The notes beneath the pieces are model-generated. The model saw only the letters and a program-made list of their open reading frames with translations. It was not told where the DNA came from and made no database searches. Of a DNA stretch of 64,000 nt, positions 54,927-63,334 are shown one piece after another (the stretch's first letter is position 1; every line of letters begins with the position of its first letter). This DNA is from Actinoplanes missouriensis 431 (GTDB lineage: Bacteria > Actinomycetota > Actinomycetes > Mycobacteriales > Micromonosporaceae): the NCBI RefSeq assembly GCF_000284295.1, contig NC_017093.1:1922001-1986000 (forward strand), in the 5' to 3' direction. The position numbers and the translations under genes are program-made.

Positions 54927-55870
54927 GGGGCGGACTCGCGCTGGCCCTGGTGGCGGCGCTGACCATGGGCGTGGCGGGCTGCACCGGGGAGGGCGGTGAC
55001 GGTGACGGGGTGTCGCTGCCGACCGCGCTGCCCTCGGTGGACCGGCCGGAACGAACAGCGACGAGGACCGCCGAGCCGACGCGAACCGAGGCGACGCGAA
55101 CCGAGGCGACGCGCACCGAGGCGACGGAGGATCCCGAGGAGACGACCGGACCGACCCGGACGAGGGAGACAGCCGCGCCGGTGACGACGACCGAGCCGGT
55201 GAAGACCACTGAGCCGGTGAGGACCACTCAGCCGGCTCAGACCCGTACCCCGGAAAGGACAGTGACCGAGGCGCCTGCCGCGACCACCACCCCGGCGGCC
55301 GAGGCGACGCAGTCGGCGCAGGCCGCCGTGCCGGTCTCGGAGAGCGACGACACCGGGAGCTTCTGGCCCTGGCTGCTGCTCTTCCTGGCGATCGGGGGAG
55401 TGATCGGGTTGGTGCTGATCGGCAGGTCGCGCCGGGAGACGGCGTGGGACGGCGAGGGCCGAGCCCTGGCCGTCGAGACGCGCAGCCTGCTCGGGGTGCG
55501 GCTGCCGCCGGTGCTGACCGCCCGGACCGCGGCCGAGCGGGGACTGTCCTGGCCGCCGGTCCGCGACGACCTGCGTGACCTCTCGGCGCGATGGGGACTG
55601 CTGTCGCAGAACGCCCCGGACGGCGATCGGCACGCGAGCTCCAGCCAGATCGCGGTGCTGCTGCGCGACCTGGCGCCGGCGATCGACGCGGAGAACGAGG
55701 CGCTCGCCGCCGGCCGGGACTGGCGGATGCTGCGGCCGCAGGTGGACGCGATCCTGGACGGCCTGGCCGCGCTGCTGCAGCCGCAGCCACGGCCGCAGCT
55801 GCCCCCGCAACAGCCGCCGCAGCCCGGGCCGAACCGCCGCCCGCCGCCGACCGAGCCCTACTACGCGTGA
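54923..55870 (+). CDS. Lipoprotein-like membrane protein with Thr/Glu repeat stalk
   Basis: 315 residues. Signal peptide with lipobox-like GVAGC. A 100-residue Thr/Glu/Pro/Arg stalk with repeated TRTEA units (DNA repeat 55079-55123) is followed by a membrane helix (WPWLLLFLAIGGVIGLVLIG) and a cytoplasmic helical domain (LLRDLAPAIDAENEALAAG) with a proline-rich tail. Having both a lipobox and a later helix is unusual; the first hydrophobic segment may instead be an ordinary signal. Function unknown. GTG 54923 overlaps the peptidase stop. Confidence 0.72.
   Translation: MRGGLALALVAALTMGVAGCTGEGGDGDGVSLPTALPSVDRPERTATRTAEPTRTEATRTEATRTEATEDPEETTGPTRTRETAAPVTTTEPVKTTEPVRTTQPAQTRTPERTVTEAPAATTTPAAEATQSAQAAVPVSESDDTGSFWPWLLLFLAIGGVIGLVLIGRSRRETAWDGEGRALAVETRSLLGVRLPPVLTARTAAERGLSWPPVRDDLRDLSARWGLLSQNAPDGDRHASSSQIAVLLRDLAPAIDAENEALAAGRDWRMLRPQVDAILDGLAALLQPQPRPQLPPQQPPQPGPNRRPPPTEPYYA
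55079..55123 (+). repeat. Three 15-bp tandem repeats in the stalk-protein gene
   Basis: Unit ACGCGAACCGAGGCG, three copies, one base different in the last; encodes TRTEA repeats in frame. Confidence 0.85.
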
Positions 55871-56030
55871 GGGGGATCGATCACCTTGATTGATCTTGTG
55901 TCGCCTTGCTGACGGCGCTTGACCTGCTTCGATGCGAGGATGGCACCCTGTGCCGTTGGCGTGACGGCCGGGCCCCTCGCCACCGAGAGCCGGTTCACGC
56001 AGTCGCGCCCCGATCGACCACGGGGTGACA

Positions 56031-58466
56031 ATGAAGTCCACGGAGCTGCCCGCCATAGCCGAGCCACACCTGATCCGCCCGCGCCTGCACGCCCTCCTCG
56101 ACGAGGCGGTGCAGCGTCAGGTCACGACCGTCCAGGCCGGACCCGGCTGGGGCAAGACCACACTCGTCGCCGGCTGGGCCGGCGGGCAGCCACGCCGGGT
56201 GGCCTGGCTGACGCTGGGCCGCCGGCACGCGACGGTTCCGGCGTTCTGCGCGGGCGTCGCCTCCGCGCTGAACGCCGTGTTCCCGCCGGCCGCGGTGCCG
56301 GGCCGGTTCGGGTTCGTCGCGAACGAGGCGGCCCTGCGCCGGCTGGCCGCGGGATTCACCCGTCCGGTGCCGCTGATCCTCGACGACCTGCACACCATCG
56401 ACGGCTCGCCGGCCCTGCGGGTGCTCGCCGCCCTGATCCGGCGGCAGCCGGCCGGGCTCCGGCTGGTGCTGCTCAGCCGGAACGAGCCGGACCTGCCCCT
56501 GCACGTGCCGCGGGCGGCCGGCCGCCTCTACCCGATCGGCGCCGCCGACCTGCGGTTCGACGACGGCGAGGCGGCCGCGCTGGTCGGCCTGCTGCGGCCG
56601 GCCCTGCCGGTCGAGGAGATCACCGCGCTCGCCGAGGGCTGGCCGGTGGCGTTGCGGCTGGGCGCGGGGGCAGGCCCGGCCGACCCCGGCGAGGTGATCG
56701 GTGACTACCTGTCCCGGGAGGTGCTCGCCGGGCAGACCGCGGCCGTCCGCCGCTTCCTGACCCGGACCAGCATCGTCGACGAGGTGACCGAGGACCTCGC
56801 CGGCGCGCTGACCGGCGGGGCCGCCGGCCGGCGCATCCTTCCGGCGCTGCAGCGGACCACCGGCCTGGTGGTCGGCGCCCGGTACCACCGGCTGCTCCGG
56901 GCCGAGCTGCGCCGCCGGCTGGAGCGGGAGGCGCCGGACGAGGTGGCCGCTTTGCACGCCCGGGCCGCCCGGTGGTACGCCGGCGCCGGGATGCCCCTGG
57001 AAGCGCTGCGGCACGCCGCCGACGCGGAGGACTGGGCGTACCTGAGCCACCTCGTCGTCACGATCGCGCCCGGCCTGAGTCTCTCGCCCCAGCGGGCCGA
57101 GCTGGCCGCGCTGCTCCAGCGGATCCCGCCCGAGCTGCTGCCCACCACCCCGGAGTTCGTCGTCTGCGCGGCCCTGCTGGTGCTTTTCAACACCGACCTG
57201 GGCGCGCTGCCGAGCCTGATCGCCCGGGCCCGGGAGCTGCTGCTCCAGCGCTCGCCGGACGAGCAGGTGGTGATCGGCACCATCGTGGACCTGATCGAGG
57301 CGAGCGCGCTGATGCGGGTCACCGGCGACATGCCCGGCATGGTGACGGCGATCGACGGCATCCTGGACCGGCTGCCCGAGGCCGAGCGGCTGGCCGTTCC
57401 GATCGCGGCGGTGGTCCGCGCGGTCGCGACGGTCAACAAGGGGGTCGGCCTGCTGTGGACGCTGCGGGTCGGTGAGGCCCGGCGCTACCTGCTCAGCGGT
57501 CTCGCCGTGGCCCAGGATCTCGGCATGCTGCTCACCGTGGTCAACGCGGAGAGCCATCTCGCGCTGATCGCGTACTTCGACGGGGATCTGCGCGAGGCCG
57601 AGAAGCAGGCGTGCGCGGCCTACCACCGGGCCGATCGCTTCGGCGCCACGGGAACGATTCAGGTCACCGGGGGATACCTCGCGCTCGCCCTGGTCGAGGT
57701 GGAACGGGACCGCCTCGTGGAGGCCCAGGCCGTGCTCCGCAACGCCCGGCACTCGCAGACCGACCCCGCCGAGGCCACGCTCGCCGTGGTGTCGATGCTG
57801 GTCCGGGCCCATCTCGCGATCGCCGGCGGCGACCACGGGGCGGCCGCCGCGGCACTGCGCCAGGCCCGCGACGAGGTGGGGCCGTCGCTGCGGGCGCCGC
57901 TGATCGACCGCTGGCTGGACGCCGTCGAGAGCGAGACAGACCTGCTGGGCGGGCAGCCGGAACGGGCGGTGCAGCGGCTGGGCGACGTGCCCGGGGCGTC
58001 CCCCGCCGAACTCCTCATCCTGGGCCGGGCCCACCTCGCGGCCGGCCACCGGTCCGAGGGGGAGGACCTGCTGCGACGGGTGACCGAGCGGTCCGATCCG
58101 CTCTCCGCGGTCTCCGCGTGGATCGCGCTCGCCCGGTCCGCCGAGGCGCGCGGCGACACGGCGCGGTGCACGTCGGCGATGGCCCGGGCCGTCGCGCTGG
58201 CCGAGCCGGCCGGGATCACCCGGCCGTTCCGGGCGCTCGGCGCCGAGCACCTGCGCCGGGCCGAGCAGGTGCTCGAACCGCTGACCGAACGCGAGCTCGA
58301 CGTGCTGCGCTTCCTGCCGTCCGTGCTGACCGCCAACGAGATCGCCGAGGAGCTGGGCGTCTCGGTCAACACGATCAAGGCGCACCTGCGGTCGATCTAC
58401 CGGAAACTGGGCGCGAGCCGGCGGCGGGAGGCGATCACCCGGGCCCGCCGGTCCGGCCTGCTCTGA
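56031..58466 (+). CDS. MalT-like LuxR-family ATPase regulator 3
   Basis: 811 residues. N-terminal LIRPRLHALLDEAVQRQVTT, Walker A GPGWGKTT (about 38-45), Walker B VPLILDDLHTI, a winged-helix linker, TPR-like helices, and the C-terminal LuxR domain (about 745-811: LTERELDVLRFLPSVLT, VSVNTIKAHLRSIYRKLGAS). Nearly the same HTH as LuxR 2. ATG 56031 is preceded by GGGGTG; GTG 56025 is an alternative. No regulon box in the 160-nt upstream gap, which otherwise holds only a short GATC-rich inverted repeat near 55876-55894. It is followed convergently by the ABC exporter genes. Confidence 0.9.
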   Translation: MKSTELPAIAEPHLIRPRLHALLDEAVQRQVTTVQAGPGWGKTTLVAGWAGGQPRRVAWLTLGRRHATVPAFCAGVASALNAVFPPAAVPGRFGFVANEAALRRLAAGFTRPVPLILDDLHTIDGSPALRVLAALIRRQPAGLRLVLLSRNEPDLPLHVPRAAGRLYPIGAADLRFDDGEAAALVGLLRPALPVEEITALAEGWPVALRLGAGAGPADPGEVIGDYLSREVLAGQTAAVRRFLTRTSIVDEVTEDLAGALTGGAAGRRILPALQRTTGLVVGARYHRLLRAELRRRLEREAPDEVAALHARAARWYAGAGMPLEALRHAADAEDWAYLSHLVVTIAPGLSLSPQRAELAALLQRIPPELLPTTPEFVVCAALLVLFNTDLGALPSLIARARELLLQRSPDEQVVIGTIVDLIEASALMRVTGDMPGMVTAIDGILDRLPEAERLAVPIAAVVRAVATVNKGVGLLWTLRVGEARRYLLSGLAVAQDLGMLLTVVNAESHLALIAYFDGDLREAEKQACAAYHRADRFGATGTIQVTGGYLALALVEVERDRLVEAQAVLRNARHSQTDPAEATLAVVSMLVRAHLAIAGGDHGAAAAALRQARDEVGPSLRAPLIDRWLDAVESETDLLGGQPERAVQRLGDVPGASPAELLILGRAHLAAGHRSEGEDLLRRVTERSDPLSAVSAWIALARSAEARGDTARCTSAMARAVALAEPAGITRPFRALGAEHLRRAEQVLEPLTERELDVLRFLPSVLTANEIAEELGVSVNTIKAHLRSIYRKLGASRRREAITRARRSGLL

Positions 58467-58517
58467 CGGTTCTGTCGTTCGGTGCGGATGAGCTCGATGC
58501 GGGATCAGCTCGGAGGG

Positions 58518-60257
58518 TCAGGACGTGCGCCACGCGCTCCACAGCGTGGCGTACCGGCCGCCGGCCGCGAGCAGCTCCGCGTGGCTGCCCTCCTCGACCA
58601 CCCGGCCGTCGTCCAGCACCAGGATCCGGTCCGCGGCGGCCGCCTGGGTGAGCCGGTGCGCCACGATCAGGGTGGTCCGGCCCTCGGTGGCGGCGGCCGC
58701 GGCCCGTTCCAGGTCACGGGCGCCGGAACTGCCCGCCTCGGCGGTCGCCTCGTCCAGCACCGCGACCTCCGGGCCGGCCAGGACGAGCCGGGCCAGGGCC
58801 AGTTGCTGTGCCTGGGCGGCGGTGAGCTGGTGCCCGCCCTCACCGACATGGGTCGCCAGCCCGTCCGGCAGGCTCCGCGCCCAGGTCGCGCCGGTCCGCT
58901 CCAGCGCGGCAGCCAGCTCCGCGTCGGTCGCGCCCGGCCGGGCCAGCCGCAGGTCGTCGGCGAGCGGACCGGCGAAGACGTGCACCTCCTGGCTGATCAG
59001 GGCGATCCGCCGCCGGGTGGCGTGCTCCCCGAGATCCTTCAGGGGTACGCCCCCGAGCTCCACCGACCCGTCCGACGGCTCGATGATCCCGGCCGCGATG
59101 GCGGCGAGGGTGGTCTTGCCGGCGCCGCTCGCGCCGACCAGGGCGACCCGCTCGCCCGGTTCCAGCGTGAGCGTGACACCGGAGAGGACCACCGGCCCGT
59201 CGGAGTACGAGTGCTTGGCCACCCGCACGGTCAGCCGCCCCGACGTGTGCGGCGTGATCGTCTTCTCCACCGGCACCGGCAGCGACGCCACCCCGACCAG
59301 CCGGGACAGGCTCGCCCCGGCCTGCAGCACCACGTCCGCCTCCATCAGCAGCAGGCCGATCGGGTTGAACAGCCGGTGGAAGTAGAGCGCCGCCGAGGTG
59401 GCCGCGCCGACCGTCGCCATCCCGTTGTCGACCAGCAGGAACCCGGCGATCAGGACCGCCGACAGACCGATCAGCTCGGACATGTTGATCCGCGAGCTGA
59501 ACCGGGTGTAGAGCGTGAACACGTCCAGCGCCAGATCGCGGGTGACCCGCGACCGCTGGTCGATCAGCGCGGTCTGCTCCCGCTCCCGGCGGTACGCCCG
59601 GACCGTCGCGGCGCCCTGCAACGCGCCGGCCATCGCCTGCGCCCGTTCCGACGAGGCGACCCGCTCCCTCACGTAGAACGGCATCGACCGGGGCAGGTAC
59701 CAGCGCAGGCTCAGCGCGTACCCGGGGGCCGCCGCCAGACCGGCCAGGCCGAGCCGCCAGTCCAGGGCGAACAGCCCGGCCGCGGTGAGCACGATGGAGA
59801 GCAGCGCGCCGACGAACATCGGGCCGCCCCCGGTGATCGCGTTCGCCACCACCGCGACGTCGTCACCGGTACGCGCCACCAGGTCCCCGGTCCCGGTCCG
59901 CTCCAGGGTGGCCGACGGCAGGTGCAGCGCCCGGTCCACGACCCGCTCCCGGAGCCGGGCCAGCACGGTCTCGCCGAGCCGTGCGAAGACCGCCGCGCCG
60001 GCCGCCGTGAGCAGCCCGCCCACGATCGCCGCCGCCGCGATCACCGCGACCCGTCCGAGCACCTGCCCGGTGCCCGCCCCGGCGATCACGTCGTCCACCA
60101 GCCGGCCCAGCACCCACGGCGCGACCAGGCCGGTCGCCGACGCGCCGACCAGCAGCACCACGGCCGCCGCGGTCAGGCCGGGCAGCCGGGCGAACTCGGC
60201 CCGGGTCGCCGCCCACGTCTCGCGCGGCGTGGCGGTGGGCAGCAGCATCCGGCTCAT
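58518..60257 (-). CDS. ABC exporter half-transporter B (catalytic-site subunit)
   Basis: 579 residues: six-helix exporter domain (about 20-310) then an ATPase. Walker A GASGAGKTT and Walker B VAVLDEATAEAG with catalytic Glu are intact, and the H-loop is IVAHRLT, but the signature motif reads LTAAQAQQ instead of LSGGQ. Its partner at 60254-61927 has the opposite defects. Together they form one good ATP site, as in asymmetric heterodimeric exporters. The iron box before the partner gene suggests siderophore export or another iron-linked task. Start overlaps the partner's stop (ATGA). Confidence 0.9.
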   Translation of the reverse strand: MSRMLLPTATPRETWAATRAEFARLPGLTAAAVVLLVGASATGLVAPWVLGRLVDDVIAGAGTGQVLGRVAVIAAAAIVGGLLTAAGAAVFARLGETVLARLRERVVDRALHLPSATLERTGTGDLVARTGDDVAVVANAITGGGPMFVGALLSIVLTAAGLFALDWRLGLAGLAAAPGYALSLRWYLPRSMPFYVRERVASSERAQAMAGALQGAATVRAYRREREQTALIDQRSRVTRDLALDVFTLYTRFSSRINMSELIGLSAVLIAGFLLVDNGMATVGAATSAALYFHRLFNPIGLLLMEADVVLQAGASLSRLVGVASLPVPVEKTITPHTSGRLTVRVAKHSYSDGPVVLSGVTLTLEPGERVALVGASGAGKTTLAAIAAGIIEPSDGSVELGGVPLKDLGEHATRRRIALISQEVHVFAGPLADDLRLARPGATDAELAAALERTGATWARSLPDGLATHVGEGGHQLTAAQAQQLALARLVLAGPEVAVLDEATAEAGSSGARDLERAAAAATEGRTTLIVAHRLTQAAAADRILVLDDGRVVEEGSHAELLAAGGRYATLWSAWRTS

Positions 60258-61927
60258 CGGAGCACCATCTCCCGGTAGCGCGGCTGGGCCGCGACGAGCT
60301 CGTCATGGGTTCCCTCGGCGACCACCGTGCCGCCGTCCAGCACCGCGACCCGGTCCGCGGCCCGCAGCAGCGCAGGACTACTGGTGATCACGAGGGTGCC
60401 GTGCGCGTCCCGGCCCCGCGTCGCCGCCAGCCGGTCGGCGATCAGCGCCTCGGTGACCGCGTCCACGGCGGTCGTCGGATCGTGCAGGACCAGCACCGGC
60501 GGCTCGGCGGCGAGGGCACGGGCCAGCGCCACCCGCTGCCGCTGGCCGCCGGAGAGGTTCGCGCCCCGCTCCAGCAACTCGTGATCCAGGCCGGCGGCGA
60601 CCAGCACGTCCTCGGCGGCGGCCGCGTGGATCGCCGCGGTCAGCTCGGCGTCCGGCCGGCCACCGAGGTTCGCCCGCAGCGTCCCCTCGAAGAGCGTGAC
60701 GTGATGCGGCTCGACGAGCACCACACCGCGCGACCCGGCGATGTCCAAGGTCTCGGCGGGGGCGCCGTCGATCAGGATCGTGCCCCGGTAGTCCTCCCGC
60801 GCCACGGAACCGGCCAGCAGGGCCAGCAGGGCTTCGGCGTCCCGCGCGTCATAGGCGACCAGGCCGACGATCTCCCCGGATCGGACGGTCAGCTTGAGGT
60901 GCTCCAGACCCCCGTACCCGATGCCGGAGAGGACGACCCGCTCCTGAGCCGGCGCCGGAACGCCCGCGTCGCCCGGCCGGATGGCCGGCGGCGCGCCGAG
61001 AACCCGGGACACCCGGCCGGCCGACGCCCGTGCCGTCGCGAACAGCTGCACGCACCAGCCCAGCGTCTGCACCGGCTCGGCGATGAACTGCGCCAGACCC
61101 ACCACCGCGACCAGCTCACCGATGGTGATGTCACCGCGCAGCGCGAGCCACCCGGCGACCCCGGTGATCGCGGCCAGCAGCAGCCCGTTCACCGCCGTGG
61201 TCAGACCCAGGTGCAGACCCTTCGTGTTCGCCGTCCGCAACGTCTGCGCCAGCGTGTGCCCACTCGCTGCGGCATACCGCCCGGCCGCGTGATGCTGCGC
61301 CCCGATGCCGCGCAGCACCCGCAGCCCGGTCACCAGATCGACGGCCAGCGCGGTCGTCTCGGCAAGAGCCGCCTGCTGGGCGTCACTACGGCGAGTCAGC
61401 AGCGGCGCCAGCCGCTGCAGAGCAAAGAGCGCCAGGGGTACGGCGACGAGCACGCCCGCCCCGAGCGGAGGATTCACCACGATCAGCGCGACCGCCGACA
61501 CCAGCAGCGCGGTGCACGCCGCGGCGGCCAGCCCGACCGCCCGTACCCCTTCCACCGCCTGCTCGGTGTCCCCGGCCGCGACGCTGAGCAGCTCACCGTC
61601 ACGCAGTCCGGACTTCTGCCCGCGCGGATCCAGCGCCTTCTCGGCGATCTCCACCCGGAGCTGGTGCGCCTCCCGCTCGGCCGCCCCGAACCCGAGCCGC
61701 GACCCGAACCGCCAGGCGCCCGCCAGAATCGTGAAGAGCACCGTCAGCCCGGCCAGGGAGAGCAGCAGCGCGCCGCCGTCACCGGTCGCCACCGCCCGGT
61801 CGATGACGATGCCGATCGTCACCGGAACCATCGCCTCGGCGGCCTGGTGCAGGCAGAGAAGGGCGATCCCGCCCGCCAGGCGGCCGCGGTGACGTTTGAT
61901 GGCACGTAGGAGAAGGCTGTCCGTCAT
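60254..61927 (-). CDS. ABC exporter half-transporter A (degenerate Walker A subunit)
   Basis: 557 residues: exporter membrane domain (about 10-300) and an ATPase in which the Walker A loop is lost (GLVAYDARDAEALLAL in place of GxxGxGKST). The Walker B catalytic Glu is Asp (VLVLHDPTTAVD) and the H-loop His is Ser (VITSSPAL). The signature NLSGGQRQRVALARAL is perfect. This is the non-catalytic half of an asymmetric heterodimer with 58518-60257. ATG 61927 follows GGGG at short spacing. The iron-type box is 18 nt upstream, so expression is probably iron-repressed. Confidence 0.9.
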   Translation of the reverse strand: MTDSLLLRAIKRHRGRLAGGIALLCLHQAAEAMVPVTIGIVIDRAVATGDGGALLLSLAGLTVLFTILAGAWRFGSRLGFGAAEREAHQLRVEIAEKALDPRGQKSGLRDGELLSVAAGDTEQAVEGVRAVGLAAAACTALLVSAVALIVVNPPLGAGVLVAVPLALFALQRLAPLLTRRSDAQQAALAETTALAVDLVTGLRVLRGIGAQHHAAGRYAAASGHTLAQTLRTANTKGLHLGLTTAVNGLLLAAITGVAGWLALRGDITIGELVAVVGLAQFIAEPVQTLGWCVQLFATARASAGRVSRVLGAPPAIRPGDAGVPAPAQERVVLSGIGYGGLEHLKLTVRSGEIVGLVAYDARDAEALLALLAGSVAREDYRGTILIDGAPAETLDIAGSRGVVLVEPHHVTLFEGTLRANLGGRPDAELTAAIHAAAAEDVLVAAGLDHELLERGANLSGGQRQRVALARALAAEPPVLVLHDPTTAVDAVTEALIADRLAATRGRDAHGTLVITSSPALLRAADRVAVLDGGTVVAEGTHDELVAAQPRYREMVLR

Positions 61928-61945
61928 GATCCCCACTTCGACAAG

Positions 61946-61964
61946 TTAGGACAGGCTAACTTGT
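61946..61964 (-). promoter_or_regulatory. IdeR/DmdR-type iron box upstream of ABC exporter genes
   Basis: TTAGGACAGGCTAACTTGT resembles the actinobacterial iron box TTAGGTTAGSCTAACCTAA. It also sits in a perfect 9-bp inverted repeat ACAAGTTAG/CTAACTTGT with a 6-nt spacer (61941-61964). Confidence 0.75.
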
Positions 61965-62072
61965 GGGTGGGCGGGGCTTTTGGGTGGCGCGGGTGGGTTG
62001 CTTTGCCGGTGGCGCTGCGGGAGTTGTCCACGGGCTCGGCCGGGCGCCGCGGATTTGCGGCACCTTGGCCGG

Positions 62073-62381
62073 ATGCCCGCTCCGCTGACCGTGCCGTTCC
62101 GAGGCTCCGCCGCGACCGCCGCCGGCCCGCTCACCAAGGGCCAGCTCCGCGGTCCCACCTGGCAACGCCTGCTGCCCGGCGTCCACGCCCCCCGTGACCT
62201 GCCACTCGACACCGGGTCCGGTGCCGCAGCCGCCCTGCTGCTCCCGCCGGGCACGGCGATCGGCGGGCTCAGCGCCGCGTACCTGTGGGGCACCGAGCTG
62301 GTACGCCCGCAATCCCCGGTGTCCGTCGTCGCACCCCGCAACGGCTGGACGATCCGTGATCACCGGATCACCAGGCACTAA
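62073..62381 (+). pseudogene. Truncated AbiEi/DUF559-type protein (N-terminal fragment)
   Basis: 102 codons from ATG 62073. GPLTKGQLRGPTWQRLLPGV, PPGTAIGGLSAAYLWGTELV and VSVVAPRNG match the N-terminal winged-helix and interdomain part of a common actinobacterial family (AbiEi antitoxin-like start, DUF559/Vsr-like endonuclease end, about 280-320 residues). The frame stops at 62381, about one third of the way, and no C-terminal part follows; a hairpin repeat begins 20 nt later. Probably a decayed remnant. There is no good ribosome site. Confidence 0.6.
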
Positions 62382-62401
62382 TTGATGATCAGGGATTGCC
62401 G

Positions 62402-62444
62402 ACAGCACTACGCACCAGCCGGACCAGCTGGTGCGCAGTGCTGT
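62402..62444. repeat. Imperfect hairpin element, copy C, with short tandem repeats
   Basis: Arms ACAGCACTACGCACCAGC and GCTGGTGCGCAGTGCTGT, 18 bp with one mismatch, loop CGGACCA; same family as 40195-40242. Followed by three 9-bp units of CTTGTCnnn at 62449-62475. Confidence 0.65.
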
Positions 62445-62493
62445 CCACCTTGTCCGACTTGTCAGACTTGTCGTGTCGGAAGGCTCGGCCGCG

Positions 62494-63291
62494 CTACGAC
62501 ACTGCCTTTATCAGAGACTTCGCCGCACCCATCAGCTCCGGGCCGTCGAGCAGCGTCCGGTCGTTGTGGTCGGCGCCGGGAACGACCACCTCCCCCGCGA
62601 GCAGCCCCGCCCGCCGTGCCACCTCAGCGCTCTGCGTGGCCGGCACCACCGAATCCGCAGTCCCATAGACCACCACCGTAGGTGCCCTCACCTGGGAGAT
62701 CTGGTCCGCCACCGGATACCTGTCACGGAGCAGCGCCCCCACCGGCAACCACGGGTAGTGCACCCGCCCGGCCGCCGCCAGTGACGTGAACGGCGATCTC
62801 AGCAGCAGACCCGCCGGGGGATGCCGCACCGCGAGCGACGTGACCACCCCGGCCCCGAGGCTCTCCCCGTAGTAGACGACCGGCATGCCGAGGGTGTCGA
62901 GGAACGCCCGCCCGGCGACCGCGTCCCGGTGAAGCCCGTCCTCACTGGGCCGCCCCGGATTTCCGCCGTAACCGCGGTAGTCCAGCAGCAGCACTGTCAC
63001 GCCGAGCGCCGCGAGTGCCGAGGCCAGTGGCATCCGGCCCGCACGGTTGCCGCCGTTGCCGTGGGCAACGAGCACGGAGAGTGGTCGTTCGGGCGTACCC
63101 AATGGGGGCCTGACCAGCCATGCTCCCAGCCGCAGCCCGTCGTCGGTGCGGAGGGTGACGGCGCTTGCGCCGACGGCGAGGGGTGGTGCGGCGCGGTCCG
63201 GGAAGTAGATCAACTTGCGCTGCAGGGTCCAGATCACAAGAGCAATCATGAGTACGGCCAGGGCCCCGCGCAGCAGGAGCACTCGACCCAT
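62494..63291 (-). CDS. Alpha/beta hydrolase with N-terminal membrane anchor
   Basis: 265 residues. N-terminal helix (LLRGALAVLMIALVIW), LIYFPDRAAP, then an alpha/beta-hydrolase fold with HGNGGNRAGRM (oxyanion loop), LLLDYRGYGGNPGRPSE, nucleophile elbow YYGESLGAG (Ser), Asp in VYGTADSVVP and His in GADHND. Resembles the BEM46/YhhFrsA-like serine hydrolases; substrate unknown, possibly a siderophore ester given the iron box. ATG 63291 has no ribosome site and begins 4 nt from that box, so the mRNA may be leaderless. Confidence 0.83.
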   Translation of the reverse strand: MGRVLLLRGALAVLMIALVIWTLQRKLIYFPDRAAPPLAVGASAVTLRTDDGLRLGAWLVRPPLGTPERPLSVLVAHGNGGNRAGRMPLASALAALGVTVLLLDYRGYGGNPGRPSEDGLHRDAVAGRAFLDTLGMPVVYYGESLGAGVVTSLAVRHPPAGLLLRSPFTSLAAAGRVHYPWLPVGALLRDRYPVADQISQVRAPTVVVYGTADSVVPATQSAEVARRAGLLAGEVVVPGADHNDRTLLDGPELMGAAKSLIKAVS

Positions 63292-63295
63292 TGAG

Positions 63296-63314
63296 TTAGG
63301 TTACCCTAACCTCC
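63296..63314. promoter_or_regulatory. IdeR/DmdR-type iron box between hydrolase and SIP genes
   Basis: TTAGGTTACCCTAACCTCC, matching most positions of TTAGGTTAGSCTAACCTAA. It lies between divergent starts 63291 and 63335 and could repress both. Confidence 0.8.
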
Positions 63315-63334
63315 CGACTGCCCCCGGAGGTTCG

